From: Manis javanica
Taxonomy: Eukaryota; Chordata; Mammalia; Pholidota; Manidae
DNA: 64,000 nucleotides
Assembly (NCBI RefSeq): GCF_040802235.1
Contig: NC_133156.1
Span: 185,082,351 to 185,146,350 of the forward strand
Direction: 5' to 3'
Part shown: positions 25,180 through 38,535 of the stretch, piece after piece
Numbering within the stretch: the first letter of the stretch is position 1
Layout: the number at the start of each line of letters is the position of its first letter
The notes under the pieces: model-generated
The model's input: only the letters and a program-made list of their open reading frames with translations
What the model was told of the DNA's origin: nothing
The model's database searches: none
Made by a program: the position numbers and the translations under genes

Positions 25180-25397
25180 AAATTTAAAAAGCTAAAAAAA
25201 AAGAGATTAAGAAAAAGCACAACACAGAAAATATAATCAGTAGTTCTGTACCATCTACGTTGACAGATAGTAACTACATTAGTTGGGGTGAGGATTTAAT
25301 AATATAGATAACTGTCGAGTCACTATGTTGTATACCTGAAACCAAGTTAATATTGTATGTCAACTATACTTCAATAAAAAATATATATATTAAAAAA
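25180..25397 (+). mobile_element. L1 3' UTR fragment
   Basis: Ends TGTATGTCAACTATACTTCA and then AATAAAAAATATATA, the usual end of L1MA-type elements in non-primate mammals. Confidence 0.65.
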
Positions 25398-25533
25398 ATG
25401 TAGTCAGTCTCAAATTAACTATCCTGGTTACAGTAGGGTGGAAAATACATTCTGAACACAATGGTAAAAGACACCACATATGGGAGCAATCACTAATGAG
25501 GCATTAAGTTTCCAAAGTCAAATGTTTTCTAGA

Positions 25534-25535
<2 letters not shown>

Positions 25536-25575
<40 letters not shown>
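25536..25575. repeat. (CA)n microsatellite
   Basis: About 40 bp of perfect CA repeat, 118 bp from the donor side of APLF exon 3 (inside intron 3). Confidence 0.95.
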
Positions 25576-25576
<1 letters not shown>

Positions 25577-25692
25577 CTCCTATATAACCAATATAGTTTT
25601 TAATCCAAACGCTTCTACTGAGCATTTGTGGACAACTGATGAATTAGTTGTAAATACCATTACCTACTCTCATTTCATTCAGGCAATCTTAC

Positions 25693-25865
25693 CTTAGAGT
25701 ACATTCCATTTCCATTTCAGAGTCTGTAGATAAAACACGGAAAACGTATTTGTCGACTAACAATGAAAAACTGTCTCCAGGATTCAACCAGCGCCATAGA
25801 TTTTTCTTCAGTGGTAAGAGCTGGCTCTTCTCAGAAGACTGATAAAAACATGGATTTGTGTGTAT
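25693..25865 (-). CDS. APLF: APLF coding exon 3 (end of FHA domain)
   Basis: A 173-nt exon coding residues 57-113 plus two bases of codon 114. It starts IHTNPCFYQSSEKSQ, contains a NPGDSFSLLVDKYVFRV stretch and ends EMEMECTL. It completes the beta-sandwich FHA domain (about residues 1-103) that recruits APLF to CK2-phosphorylated XRCC1 and XRCC4. The acceptor is TTAG (ending at 25866) and the donor is AAG|GTAAGA (from 25692). The exon ends in phase 2, and the A that opens exon 4 completes an Arg codon. No stop or frameshift was seen. Confidence 0.95.
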
Positions 25866-26811
25866 CTAACAAATAAAAAAAGAATGCAGTGAGGTTGTAA
25901 CTCAAAATTATGACTAAAGTAAAAATGTGAACTGATCCAAAACTTTAATATCAAAACAATTTAAGTATAAACTTAGACTTCAAAGTCTAAAAAATCTGGC
26001 ATTATAAGTACCATAATTACTATCTATACATGAAAAAGGAAAAAAGCCATAATAGACCTCTCATTTCTCTAGGAATCAAAGAAAAAATCAAAGTTAATTA
26101 ACTGGTTAAAAGATACTTCCATTTTGCTTACAAGAAACAAATGGACACTGGAAAGAAAAACATGAAAAATAATTCTCAGTGTGGAAACTGAGTCCTCTCC
26201 CCATTCCTCCACCTACTTTATTGGTTTAAATGAGACTTTTTCTAGAGACATCAACAACCTCTGTAGTACAACAAGGTAACTGTACCCTGGCATTGGACAT
26301 ATGCTGACCATGCCCAGTTTTTCCATTTGTACTTTACTACAGTATCTTGAGAAACAACTCTATTTTCATATATCAAAAACTTTTCTGATCCCAATCATTT
26401 AAAATACCTACAGGTGTTAAGATATGTCCTATTTACCCTGAATTTGAACAGCCTAGATTCTGCATAAATTCAGTAGACAAAAACTGTTCTTACTGTAAAA
26501 AATATTCATTATGGAAAAATAAGTTTATAAAAGGTCTATTTTTAATATGGGTATTTTGAAATTCTAGAAATGCATCAGCTCTTTACTTTTTTTCTTTTTA
26601 CTCTTCAACAATTTTTTTTCATTGGGATATTTGGTTAAAATTTTTATTAAATGTAGTTACTTTCACTTTTTAAAAATCTTAAGCCTTTATAGACTACAGC
26701 TAAGTAAAATAAAATATAAACAAATCTAGAGTATTGTTATAAAACATGAAGCAAATAATGTTATTAACTTTAGTAGGCTACTTTGGATTATAATTTTTCT
26801 TTTTTTAAAAC

Positions 26812-27300
26812 CTATTTCTGCAAGAAAACAAATCTTACCATTTGCAACAACATGGATGGAGCTAGAGGGTACTATGCTCAGTGGAATAAGCCAGAGAAAG
26901 ACAAGTACCGAATGATTTCACTCATTTGTGGAGTATAAGAACAAAGCAAAAACTGAAGGAACAAAACAGCAGCAGACTTACAGACTCCAAGAAGGGACTA
27001 ACAGTTACCAAAGGGAAGGGGTTGGAGAGAGCGGGCAGGAAGGGAGGGAGAAGGGGATTAAAAGGGATTATTATTAGCACACATAACGTAAGGGGGGCAT
27101 GGGGAAGGCAGTACAGCACACAGGAGACAAGTAGTGACTGTACAGCATCTTACCACACTGATGGACAGTGACTATAATGGGGTATGTGGAGGCGACTTGA
27201 TAATAGGGGTGTATGTAGCAACCACAATGTTGCTCATGTGAAACCTTCATAAGATTGTATATCAAAGATACCTCAATTTAAAAAAAAATCTATTTCTGCA
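26812..27300 (+). mobile_element. 5'-truncated L1 with 11-bp target duplications
   Basis: CTATTTCTGCA occurs at 26812-26822 and again at 27290-27300, flanking 467 bp of L1. That L1 begins in the end of ORF2 (AAACAAATCTTACCATTTGC) and runs through the same G-rich 3' UTR as the copy at 15164-17003, ending in an A-rich tail. This is a classic target-primed insertion in intron 2, antisense to APLF. Confidence 0.9.
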
Positions 27301-30300
27301 GAAAATGAATAGGGAATTTCAGGGGTAAATGCAATACAGTCTGATTTCATTTTCTATTATATGTTAAAACACATCAAAATATCCACAAACATCAAACAAA
27401 CATCTACAATGTTCTCCCACTCCATCCAAATGTCAAGGCCCTCTAAAATATTTTTTTAATCCATTTCTCTTTTCCATTTGCAGAGTCCCTGCCCTAGTTC
27501 TAGCTCTTACTTACTGCTTACATTTCTTGCTTGTGCTAACATCACATCAAGTCTCCCCAGACTTCATTCACCTCACTGCTTCCCAGGTATTCTTTCACAT
27601 TCCCTATGTAAAGCCTGTGACATTTCTGCAATATAAACAAAGCTCTGCAGGAAGGCCCTACATAAACCTACAGTGGTGTTCAAGTTCACCTCCGACCTTC
27701 ATACTCCAAAATCTTTGCCCTATACACACAATCTCTGATCCAATCACCGAGGTCTACTTAAAATGCTTTCATTGACCACAGTCTAAGACATCTTATCTCA
27801 CCCCACCTTTCTACTTGAACTGCTTGAACCAGTTCTAAGATCAACTGTAATCATCTGATAATCACCACTAGACTAAGTAAGGTCAATGGGTGCTGACAGT
27901 GGTACCTAACATGACTGTCATAGTTTATGGTGACAACAACTAGAGAAATCTCTTAACAGGAAGAATCAATGACATTCCAACCATCAGTCATCAGTGGATA
28001 ATCTCAGAAATGGTTCCTGATAGTTCATGGTGAGGCTTGAAATCTAATGTGTTTACTAAAAATGCTACCAACTAAGTCACTTAAATTCACCCCTAAAATT
28101 ATTTGAATTCCATTCTCTATAAGATACCAGGTTGCATGATTTTTAAATATTATGAATAGAATCTATACAGTTAGGTAAACAATTTTTAAACATCACCCAC
28201 TTTCATTTTCTAAAAAGTTCATAGAAGCAGCTGGGCACATGAGTTTGTTTCCTGGCTTTCAAAATCCCAAGAAAATCACACAAGTAACTTTATTTACCAC
28301 TTCACAGGACTTCGTCTGATTGAATAACAAACATGATACTTTTAAACTAACTACAGAAGCACAGAATTTGGGAAAAGGAACCTAGAAACTAGTTAACAAT
28401 TGGGAAAGAAAATAACTACATTTTAGAAGCTAAACTGTCAAACAGTATATTTAGCCAAAGGGGATGGCGTAGGACTAATATAGAATGGAGAACATTAAAA
28501 CAAAAACTATCACGAAAATAAGCATTGTTCATACATGCCCAAACTTAAAAATAAAACAAAACAAAAGACAACTCTGAATGATGGAATGACTACAATACCT
28601 AGTTCTGGCAATTTAATTTCAGGAGGATCTGGCCACCAGTCCTTCCTAGGTTTATCTGCAATTGAAAACATCTCTATTTCCTTCAAATTTGTGTTAAAAG
28701 AAAGCAGTGAAATAAGATTTGGAGACAAAGGGTAGAAGTAGAAATTAAAAACAGAGCCTATACAAATTTGGTAGGCAGTTATTCTACTGGTCATTTTGCA
28801 AACTATATGCAAGACTGCATAATGAGGGAGATGCAATGTAACACTATATTTATGTGACACAATATTCCTAAAAAGAGTTGTGAATGTTTGATTTTTTAAA
28901 AAATCAAGTTGCAATTTAAACATGATGTTTAAAAACCTTTCATTACGCTATCAGCCACTCCTTATTTATTTCTCAAAGCAGCTCTCTGGCCAGAGCTTTT
29001 AAGTGCAACAAGCAGGACAAACCATGAGATTCTGAGCTTGCGCACACTGCTGGGCTTGGAAAATCATCCCGTTACTCCTCAGCCTTTTAAGTGAAGCCTC
29101 CCCTTCCTTCAGAATGCCACAGCAACCAGTCAGGAATGCTGGGTGGCAGGAGAGACAAGAGTCAAGTCAGAAATATATATAACTTCTGCCTGAACTGTGA
29201 ATATTCTTTAAATGAGGTTTGCTTATTACAGGCCAAGATAAGACCATGTTCTTATTCATGAATATTTTAAAGATTCAGATGATCTCCAAATTAGATTAAA
29301 TAATGACAGTCTTAAATTCTTAAGGGCTAAGATATTAAAAACAAAGGCATAAAATTCTAAGATCAGAAAGGAAAAATACTTAAAAAAAGAAACCACATTT
29401 CTTAAAAAAGGCATCACAAAACCAAAGTCAAAGAAACATTCATTTTGAGTTTTTTTCCTCAGTTGAAAGCACTTAACATTTCAATTTTAGGTGGTGAACT
29501 ATCAGACATTTAGCAAATCCAGCCACAAATAAAGTGGACCAATGTGAGTGGTCCATGATTATCTTTTTCTTTTCCCAGAACTGTTCATACAGAGGGTTCC
29601 AGAATTAAGAGCAAAAATGACATTTCAACAAATCTGTTTGAGCCTGTAACTTAAATCTAAATAAATATTATTCAACTAAGTTTTTAGAAGTCTATGTCAA
29701 ATTATATGCACTCCAACTACTTAAGCCAGACATACATGAAGTCCAAAAGCTAGTTTTTTCTAAGCTGTAAATTAGGAAAATATCTAGTAATATTAATAAA
29801 CAAAAAGGGAAAAGACACTACACAACCTGGAATGAAACCAAGACAAGTATATATAAAACAAGGCTTCTGAAAAACCATAGGATACTGTAAATACTTTACA
29901 GCAACACTTGCAAATATGGCCAAAATTGACAATTATCTTAAAGAATATACTCCAAACTGACTTAAAAAATATATATGTTTATGTGTGTTTGCATGGCTTG
30001 TTTAAAAAGTACTTAATTATAAAAAGACAAGGAGAATGAAATCACCTATATTTTTAAAATACGGTAACTAAAAATATTTCTAATTCCTCCCAAAATGAGA
30101 CTCAAATAGATTTAAAGATTCTTCTGAATATTCAAACTCTTCCCAAGACCAGAAAAATATGAAAGGTTTTTCAATTCCTTCAATGAGGCTAAATTAATTT
30201 TGATTCTAAAAGCAGGCAAAATAGCGGTATACCCAAACCCACAGTGAATAAAGACAAAAGCTCCTTGTATGAGAAGCATCTCTTTGGTGTGTGCCTTTTC

Positions 30301-31899
30301 ACATATTCATGGGATGAGAAATGCAGACTTAAATTGATAATGATATAGTTTTAGAAGTGATAAAAAGGATGTATTATCCCTCAAGAAATGGAACTAAAAT
30401 ACAAATCAATTTTCTATAGTTTCCTCTTGTATTATAAATATTAAAGAAAGATTGATATGTACCCAAGAGGTTCCTCTTATTTTCAATGTTACTTCTTTAA
30501 CCTGGAAAGCATTTTCTTTCTTTCTTTCTTTTTTTTATAAAATGAGTTGTGGAAAAGCTATTGTAGTATTTTACACTATTTTCCAAGTACACTCATAATT
30601 TCATGAGAAGAAAAACAATCACAACTCAGGAACTGTATTGTGCTGTGAAAAAAACACAATCACCCAAAGTTGTACATTTTGAGGATCAATACCAAATGGC
30701 AAAAGAGAGTATCTTTTGCAATTTATATGCAGTTATATAACTACCTCCTCAATCATCCAAGAACCAAAAAAGAGTAAGATTTGATTAAAATGAAATAAAA
30801 GCACTGACAGCTATGAATTCACCCTGAGGACATAACTAACCACTGGTGATACAATCATTTACAGAGAACATTGTCATTTTGCCTTTATAATACATTTTCT
30901 CCCTGCTGATACCAGATTAGATTAAATCTAAATGAGATACAAAAAAGCTAACATCAAATCCTCATGAGCCAACATTATCTTCTCAAGCACTATTTCCAAG
31001 AACTGCTGAAAGCTAGAACCTTTTTTTAAAGGGAAGTATTAGAGAAAAAAATTCATCCAATTTAAAAGTACAAATTAGTAATTTGCCCTAATTGCACTCA
31101 TCTATCATTGTCAAAGCTACTTTTTATTTGACTGGATTTCTTATTTGAAGGAAAGCAGAAAAGCACTTAATCGTTTACACATAATTTGGAGTATACAATA
31201 TACAGAAGGGACCATCATAATAACAAAACATTTGCTATATTCATTTATATAGTTTTACAGTATTTTTTAAACTAAAACCTCTCTCTCAACATGTTTTTCC
31301 AGTTGTATATATAACCTGCTTTAGCAGGTGAAATAATTTGTAATTGACTAGGGGACAGAGAATAAATAATATTAGTACACATTAAGATAAAATAAATGAA
31401 CAGGAAGTCACTTGTCCTCCTTATTACTTTCAAGATTTTTAAGTTTCTATTAACAGTTAAGGTCAGATTTAGAATTTCCCTAAGTTTCTAACCTTTAAGG
31501 TGCAACTACAATAAGCAGCTGAATAAATAAATCTATTTCGAGGGGATAAGTATTTTACTGAAACTATATTAACAGAATCAAGACATCAAGCATTATACAA
31601 AGCAAAGGACCTGTATTTGTATCACCAAGTCTAAGCAGCAGCTTTCCTTCCACAAGTAAATATAGTAATTCTTGGAATAAAATTCAAAACCCAATTAAAT
31701 ATTTTCCTAAAACAATCAAATTCTAGTACTAGAGTTGAACACTTCCTTAAAAACAAATGCACTTTCTCACGTCTTCCAATACTTGGTAATTTGGCATTAC
31801 AAAAGTAACTGCAGTACACTGTACTATTCCTCACACCTTTTTCATGTCATAAATGTTCCATAACTTTTAAAAGACATAATACATGTAAGATATTTTGTG

Positions 31900-32990
31900 T
31901 GGAACCACTACCCACTTTAAGAAAAATAATACTACCACCTTTGAGTCTTTCCCCATCTCATTCTCTTCTCAGTTTAATTATACTGATTATTGTGTTTATC
32001 ATTTCCTTAATTTTCTTTATGGTTTTAACACCTAAGTTTGTGGACCTGAATACACTGTCTATTTCTGTAGAATTTTTACTTTATATAAATGGAGCCATAT
32101 TTGTACATATTCTTCTAATGATTGCTTTTATCAGTATTATGTTCTTGATTTTAACTCATGTTTTTTCATGCTATAATTAACCTTCACTGTTGCAGTATGT
32201 TTCATTGGATGAATGTATCACACACAATATATTTATCAGTTCTACTGATGATAGAAATTTATGTTGCTTCTAGTGTTTTGCTATTAAATAATTCTGCTCT
32301 TCAAATTCTTGTAAATATCTATTGGTATGCGTGCGTGTGAGTTCTGGTTTGTAGGGAATGCATGTTTTCATCTTTAGGAAATAACTTCAAGCTACATTCT
32401 AAAGTGGCTGTAACATATATGCTCTCACCCACAGTTTAAAACTATTTTACTTGTACCAAATCCTCAGCAACACATGAAATTGTTAGACTTTTCATTTTTG
32501 CCAGTCTTTTGGGTGTGAAATGGTATCTTACTGTGGTTTTATTTACATTTCTCCACTTAACAAGGAAGCTGAGCACCTTTTTCATGTTACTAATCAGTCA
32601 TATTTCCACTTCTGTAATCTGCCACTCAAGTCTTCAGCCCATTTTTCTACTGCAGTATTTTTTTCTCATCGAATGCATTTGCTATACATTTTGGATATCA
32701 TTCCTTTGTCAACTGCATGTGTTTTGAATATCTTCTCTTTCTTGTATTTTTCATTTTCATCATAGTATATTTTGATAGGCAAACTTAATTTTAATGTAAT
32801 TTGCTTCTTTCAATCTTTTATAGTTTCTGCTTTTTATGTTATGTAAAAACTCTTACTCTAAATCATAAAGGTTTTTTTCCTAATCTTTTAACAGTTTTAT
32901 AGTTTTGACTTGCACATTTAATCTACCTGAAACTGACTTTTGTGTATGGTTTGAGGCGGAAGTCTGAATTTTTTTCCCCACACAAACTAT
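31900..32990 (-). mobile_element. Old L1, minus strand
   Basis: Inverted ORF2 C-terminal text with TGGGTGTGAAATGGTATCTTAC (32510) and TTTGGATATCATTCCTTTGTC (32690), diverged throughout. The small plus-strand frames here are antisense L1. Confidence 0.7.
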
Positions 32991-34869
32991 CCCAGTACAA
33001 CTTACTGATGAAAATTCTCTTCCCTACTGATATGAAATGACAGCTCAGGTCCAAATCAAATCCCCACACACATTAGCCTAAATCTAAGGTGGCTTTCAGT
33101 TCTAAAATTCTATTCAACTGAAGGCACCAAAATGTCTTGTGAAAATAAAACTATTATTAGTTTTAACTTCAGGAAATTTTTTTAAAGAAGGGGACACCAA
33201 ATGGCAAGAGAATCCTGACTTGGAAGTGGGAAGAGCACTGCATAGGGTTCAAAGAACCTGAGCTCTAATTCCTATTCAACAACTTGCTAGAATCAGATTA
33301 TGTAAAATCAGACATTCTCAAGAGGGCCTTCCATATTCTACAGAAGTTGTCAAAAATAATGGTACAAAGAAAACAGTAAAAAATATTTACCTTTCTCCCA
33401 TCTCTATAAGGTCACATTCACCAGGAAGTCCAGAAATTATACTAATTGATATTTAAAAGATAAATATGAACAGATATAATTTAAATAAATAAACTTTATC
33501 ATCCCATATTTTAGTTTTATATATATAATCTAATGAGGAGTTTTTGCCCTAGCTTCTAATTTTGTATAAACCATAGTTTGGTGCTCAAAAGACACTTGTT
33601 GACATCAGATAGTTGTTTTATATGATTATAGTTTCATTAAAGACCAAGTAAAGGTAAAGGTGAAGGATATTTTCTAAAAGTTATCTTCTTTTAATTGAAC
33701 ATTGATAACTCTAATGCAGAAATCTGACTCACTTCATATGGATGAAGTTTAACCCAAATAGTTAATTTTCCATTACTAAAATCACCTTTAGGTATACTTA
33801 TTTTATATTATTAATACTCTATTGAGTCATCACAGAAATTCAAAATATTTCTGAATACCTTTCATTCAAGTATAGACACAACTCCAGTTAAGCATCTTTA
33901 CTAAGATACTTTGGAAAACATCCTAGTTTTTAAAATGCAGATGTCTGCATTTTAAGAGAAGAATATAGATAAGTTCTAAAATATTCATGCATTAGTAAAA
34001 ATGATGATTTCCTAGTAGCCTATTTCTGATACATAAAAAATTTAATGTCACATGAATTTTATTATAAGAAGGATTTTTTCCTAGCACTGAGTAAATAAGA
34101 GTATAAAAAGATCTAATATTTATTCAGCTGTTTACAATTCAATTGATTAACTTGATCACAAATAACTATGCTAAACTCTAAGTGGATCATATCATTATTT
34201 ACAACTATTCTGCTACTATGAAGTTTTCACATGTTATTTGAATAAAGATGAAGCTATAAAAAAAACATCAGTTACAGATATTAACCAACAGGCTGTCTTT
34301 ATAGATAGAGTAAAAAGTACTACTGGTTATTGGTTTATTTTCTATGACACCTGCATATATATTAGTATTTTAATACTTATAATACAAATCTAGAAAAGTC
34401 CATAAACCTACCATAGGAGTTGATACTCTCTGCTTTGGTTAAAAAATAACTAGAAATCTAATCATCAAGGACTATGGAAACACTATACTTACCAAAAAAA
34501 TCAAGTACTCACTACAAGTTCCTCATTTCATTAGCATGTATTAAAAAGCAGTCAATCTTAATAATATAAAAAGTAAGTATTAAGTCCTGGGTCTTTCACT
34601 TGAGGAGCCTAGTATATTATTTCCCCTAATTACTATTTTCAAAATAAGTAAATATAAACTCATAATATGCTCTATCAGAAAAGGCAGGGTAGGAATTTAG
34701 AGAATCCTGTATTCTTTATATTAAAGTGCTTTATTAATAACAAAATGAAACTTCTTTATTTTAGACCATAGTAGTTTACTGAACAAGAGTCAGAAATTAG
34801 GTACTGGAAAATAACATAATTTTGTAAAATCTATGATAACCCCACTCCTAGAAATTCCAGAAACAGTTC

Positions 34870-35000
34870 TCACTGCAGCATTTATTCATGCATTCAACAA
34901 ATATTACTTACCTACTATGTGCAAGGCATATGGCTAATAACTAGAGATATGAAGATGAGTCAGTGTTCTTATGCTCAATTAGCTTATGATCTAGTAAGTC
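34870..35000 (+). repeat. L2 LINE 3' fragment
   Basis: GCATTCAACAAATATTACTTA followed by CTACTATGTGCAAGGCATATG and an AGCTTATGATCTAGTAAG end is a recognisable L2 module. Confidence 0.7.
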
Positions 35001-36026
35001 TTATCTAAGAATAAGATAGTTGGAGAAGATTCAGAGATGAATAGCTGATGATATATAAAGGGGCTCCTATAAGAGTGCTGACTACAGATATCAGCACTTT
35101 TCAAGACACTACGACAATGCAGAATGAAATACAAACCTTTAAAAAATATATTTATTCAAGATAAAATAAGGTGAATTCACCTTTATTCAAAAATTTTCCC
35201 AATACTAGAATTAAAAGGATATTTCATAAATTTGGGGATAGTTCCACATGGGATAGCACAAATATTATATGTATAAAAGAAAAGAACTAATGATACAATA
35301 GGCAGTGGTACATACAAGATGAAAATACATGTCGGTTTTAAAATATTATAAGTTAATTAATTTTGTTCCACTATAATTTTACCACCACAGTATCTAGTCC
35401 AAAATAAATGGACTCTCACACTCATATTTCATTTTTCTACAAGATAGACTCTGCAAATGAAAACAATCACACAGCATACTCTCAGAAACTGCTGTCCCTA
35501 CAAAATATCAGTGCTTAGACTATAAAGCAAGCTATTAAAATTTTAGCCTTCAACAGAAACTTTCAAATTAAAATTATTTCTAAAACCTTAAAATGAACAA
35601 GGTCTAAATTTTAGAAATATTTAACAGCACACACAGAGGTATATAAATCTGTTAAAATACAACTCTAACATTTAAGTGACTTTGGTCAATACCCCAACCC
35701 CCCCAAAAAACAACCATTACATAGTAATAGACTTTCTTATAGGATCTTATTAGTAATATCCAGTTATTAACAAAATCATTATGTATATACAAACTGGTAG
35801 TCATTTTTCATAAAAATTCTAACTATTAAATGTAGCTTTGCCCTATGGGGAAATAGATACCTTAAATAGTTTAAACCTTTATCTCCCAATTTTCTTCTGG
35901 CAATAAGGATATATTTTGATATTAATTCCCTATTTCTATTGACCTCAGAAAATAAGCCCCTCTAATCAGGAGCTGGAAAACGGTGAGAGACAAAAAGCTG
36001 AAATAAATCATTAATAGCATATTTAC

Positions 36027-36098
36027 CGGTTTGATTCGAAGCTTACCACCAACTACCTCAAGAATGGCATGTCTTCTGGACACCCTCCTGTCTGTTAT
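36027..36098 (-). CDS. APLF: APLF coding exon 2 (FHA core)
   Basis: A 72-nt, phase 0-0 exon coding residues 33-56, starting ITDRRVSRRHAILEV and ending LRIKP. The SRRHA segment is the signature of FHA domains: Ser39 and His42 here sit at the conserved phosphothreonine-binding positions. It is flanked by an acceptor (CCTGTAG, ending at 36099) and a GTAAAT donor (from 36026). It is too short to appear as an open frame and was found by following APLF along the minus strand. Its reading frame joins exons 1 and 3 without a break, which supports an intact gene. Confidence 0.95.
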
Positions 36099-38324
36099 CT
36101 ACAGGAAAAACAAATAAAAATGTCAAACACAGTCATCTCCCTAGAAAAACTACAACAATAACAATAAAAAATTCCATAGCAATGTTTCTGAAATTAGTTG
36201 GCTAGATATGAAATATATTATTCACTCAACAATGGTATATTGAAATGACTGTCTTCTTGAGCTGACGATGAAAAAATTCAGAAACTAAGGGACCTGCCAA
36301 GGACACAGAAGAATAAATGCCAGAGTAGAGACTCAAGTTTAGAATCTAACAGATCTCAAAACCTTTCATTATGATTTCTATCTAGATAGACATTTAGTGG
36401 GGATTCTTATCAATAAAATCATAAAACTAGGGGGGAAAATCTACATAATACATACTCATTTCAATGCTTATGAAATACATAAGCATTTCAAATGTAGGAA
36501 ATACATAGTATGCTATAATAACAAAAGGTTTTAAAAAGCAGGAGTCAGGTAAATATAAAATAAGGTGTGACTACCAGCTTTGGGATCAGAGAGACACAGG
36601 TCAGGCTGACCAGCATTTGAGCTTTGAGGCCATCAGCAGTAATTAAGAGAACAGGAAGGCACAATAGTGAAAACCAAGTATTTACACTGAAGAAGAGATT
36701 ATTATTATTTCTAACATACATATATGTATCTGCTTATTTGGGGGCAATAGTGTCCTATTTATGCTCACAATCATTTCTGCATACCAAAATTTAAAAACTG
36801 CACTTTAAATTATGACATTACCAATCAAGCCCTCCCTGAAAGGCTAAAAATACCCAGTTAGGATTATCTTTGTAAATGTGGCTGAAACATAATTTACTAA
36901 ACACCATAATTATTTGGGCCATCTCTTGGTTACCTTAGTACCTATCATTTCAATTCTGATATTATCTACATCAGGACCAAAATTACCAGTAAAAGCAGAC
37001 TACAGCAATGCCTAAACTCAATTAAGCCCATTAGTTCTCCAAAAACTTGCAAAACGCAATACTACCAAGCACCAGTACTCATGTTAACCAGAGAGCAGCT
37101 CCACACTTAAGGCTGTGCCTATATAAAGAACAACACCAAGATCACCATGGAATAAATTCCACCTCTGCGAATTGTCTACAGAACTACAGGTAATTTTTAG
37201 AACATTTTCTAAAATAAAGTATCTTAAAGGAAGCCCATTTAAAAGATACACCATTAGCTACAATTGCTTTCAGAAAAGGAAATATAAAATAATCTAGTCT
37301 ATCAGGAAAGAGAGGATAGAAATTTGGAGGTTCCTATTTTCTTTCCCATAATGTTCTTAGTGGTCCAAAACAACAGCAGTTACCTGATAACCCACTTTAC
37401 ATTTGCACAGCTTTTATCATTTGCAGAGAACTTTCACTTGAATGTTGAGATTCACCTTAATACTGTCATAGCTTTTATTCACATTTTAAATATCTGGATA
37501 TTAAAGGTCCAGAGAATTTAAGTAACTTGTATAGGTTACTCTTTGAGTAGTTAGTATGCCAATCCATACTCATTAATAAAAATAAGTATGTGAGGAAAAT
37601 AGACATATATGACCCTATGCCTACATGTAATCACTCAGAAGTAGGTTCAAGAAATGCAAAGTATTCTGTGGCAGGGAGTAAGGAGTTTCTATTTCTAACT
37701 TGGGTAATACAAATAAATTTTCTAACCAACAGAATAACAAACTGTCAAATATAAAACCATGACATACAGTGATAATTCCTGTTAACAGTCCAGCTTAGGT
37801 TTCTTTCTAAACCGTATTTTTGCAGGAAGTAATAATAGACTTCTCCTATCTCAGCGTTTCTTTGAAGTAGGCTTCAAGAAAAAGATATTTTAATATAAAA
37901 ATCATAATGTGACCTCTAGTGGACACATGATTCCATAACAACATAATCTCACTGCAAGCTGTACATTTCTAGAAAGTACCCAAAAAAGTGTTTTAAAGAG
38001 TCTTTTAAATTAACATCATTCAGGCACTTAGCTAGAATTGTCCCTTTCAAACCATACCTCTATATAATCAATAAGCTACAAAAAGTGATTTATGCTTTTT
38101 CAGTGGGAAGCTTAAAGTTTTAACAAATTATCATTAAAGCTTATTTTCATTTCAGGATGGGGGTAGGGACAGTAGAGGATGGGTTGGGGGGTACAAATAG
38201 ATTATTGTGAAGATATGATGGCCTGCTTTATATAACAACAAACACTGATCACTGCTCTTTGTGTAAATATCCATACAATCTTACTTATATATTAACTGTA
38301 ATAGCAATTATCAAGAATCAAGGC

Positions 38325-38535
38325 ACTGTTCTATATTTATCATGTATTATTTTTTACTATTCACAGAAACTGTGGAGAAGATACTATTATCTTCATTTTA
38401 TAGGTGAGAAATGGAAGTGCAGAGAGCTTAAGCAAGTACTGAAAATTACACAGCCAATAAGGAGTAGGACTGGGATTTGAACCCAAGGAACCTGATTCTA
38501 GAGACACCTTTGCTCTTAACACTGCACTGCCCCCT
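38325..38535 (-). repeat. MIR SINE, minus strand
   Basis: ATTTTATAGGTGAGAAATGG, then CACAGCCAATAAGGAGTAGG and GGATTTGAACCCAAG are the reverse complement of MIR, in the right order. Confidence 0.75.

Larger units (their letters stand above)
14102..25692 (-). other. APLF: APLF intron 3
   Basis: An 11.6-kb intron dominated by L1 pieces in both orientations, plus MIR, L2, hAT and LTR fragments and a CA microsatellite about 120 bp from exon 3. 14105-14775, 17350-17910, 19200-20035, 20900-21735 and 22320-23330 show no recognisable element. Confidence 0.75.
25866..36026 (-). other. APLF: APLF intron 2
   Basis: A 10.2-kb intron. It carries a 5'-truncated L1 with clear target duplications (26823-27289), an antisense old L1 (about 31900-32990) and an L2 piece (about 34870-35000). 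25880-26810, 27310-31890, 33000-34860 and 35010-36020 are AT-rich unique-looking DNA. Open frames there, such as 28510-28923 on the minus strand, have no features of a real gene. Confidence 0.75.

Noticed and set aside
25536..25575. CA array considered as part of a CRISPR-like or regulatory repeat
   Set aside because: A plain dinucleotide microsatellite; no spacers, and the genome is eukaryotic.
28510..28923. 137-residue open frame on the minus strand in APLF intron 2
   Set aside because: No domain, no splice or promoter context and AT-driven Phe/Ile/Leu composition; an ordinary chance frame in AT-rich intron.
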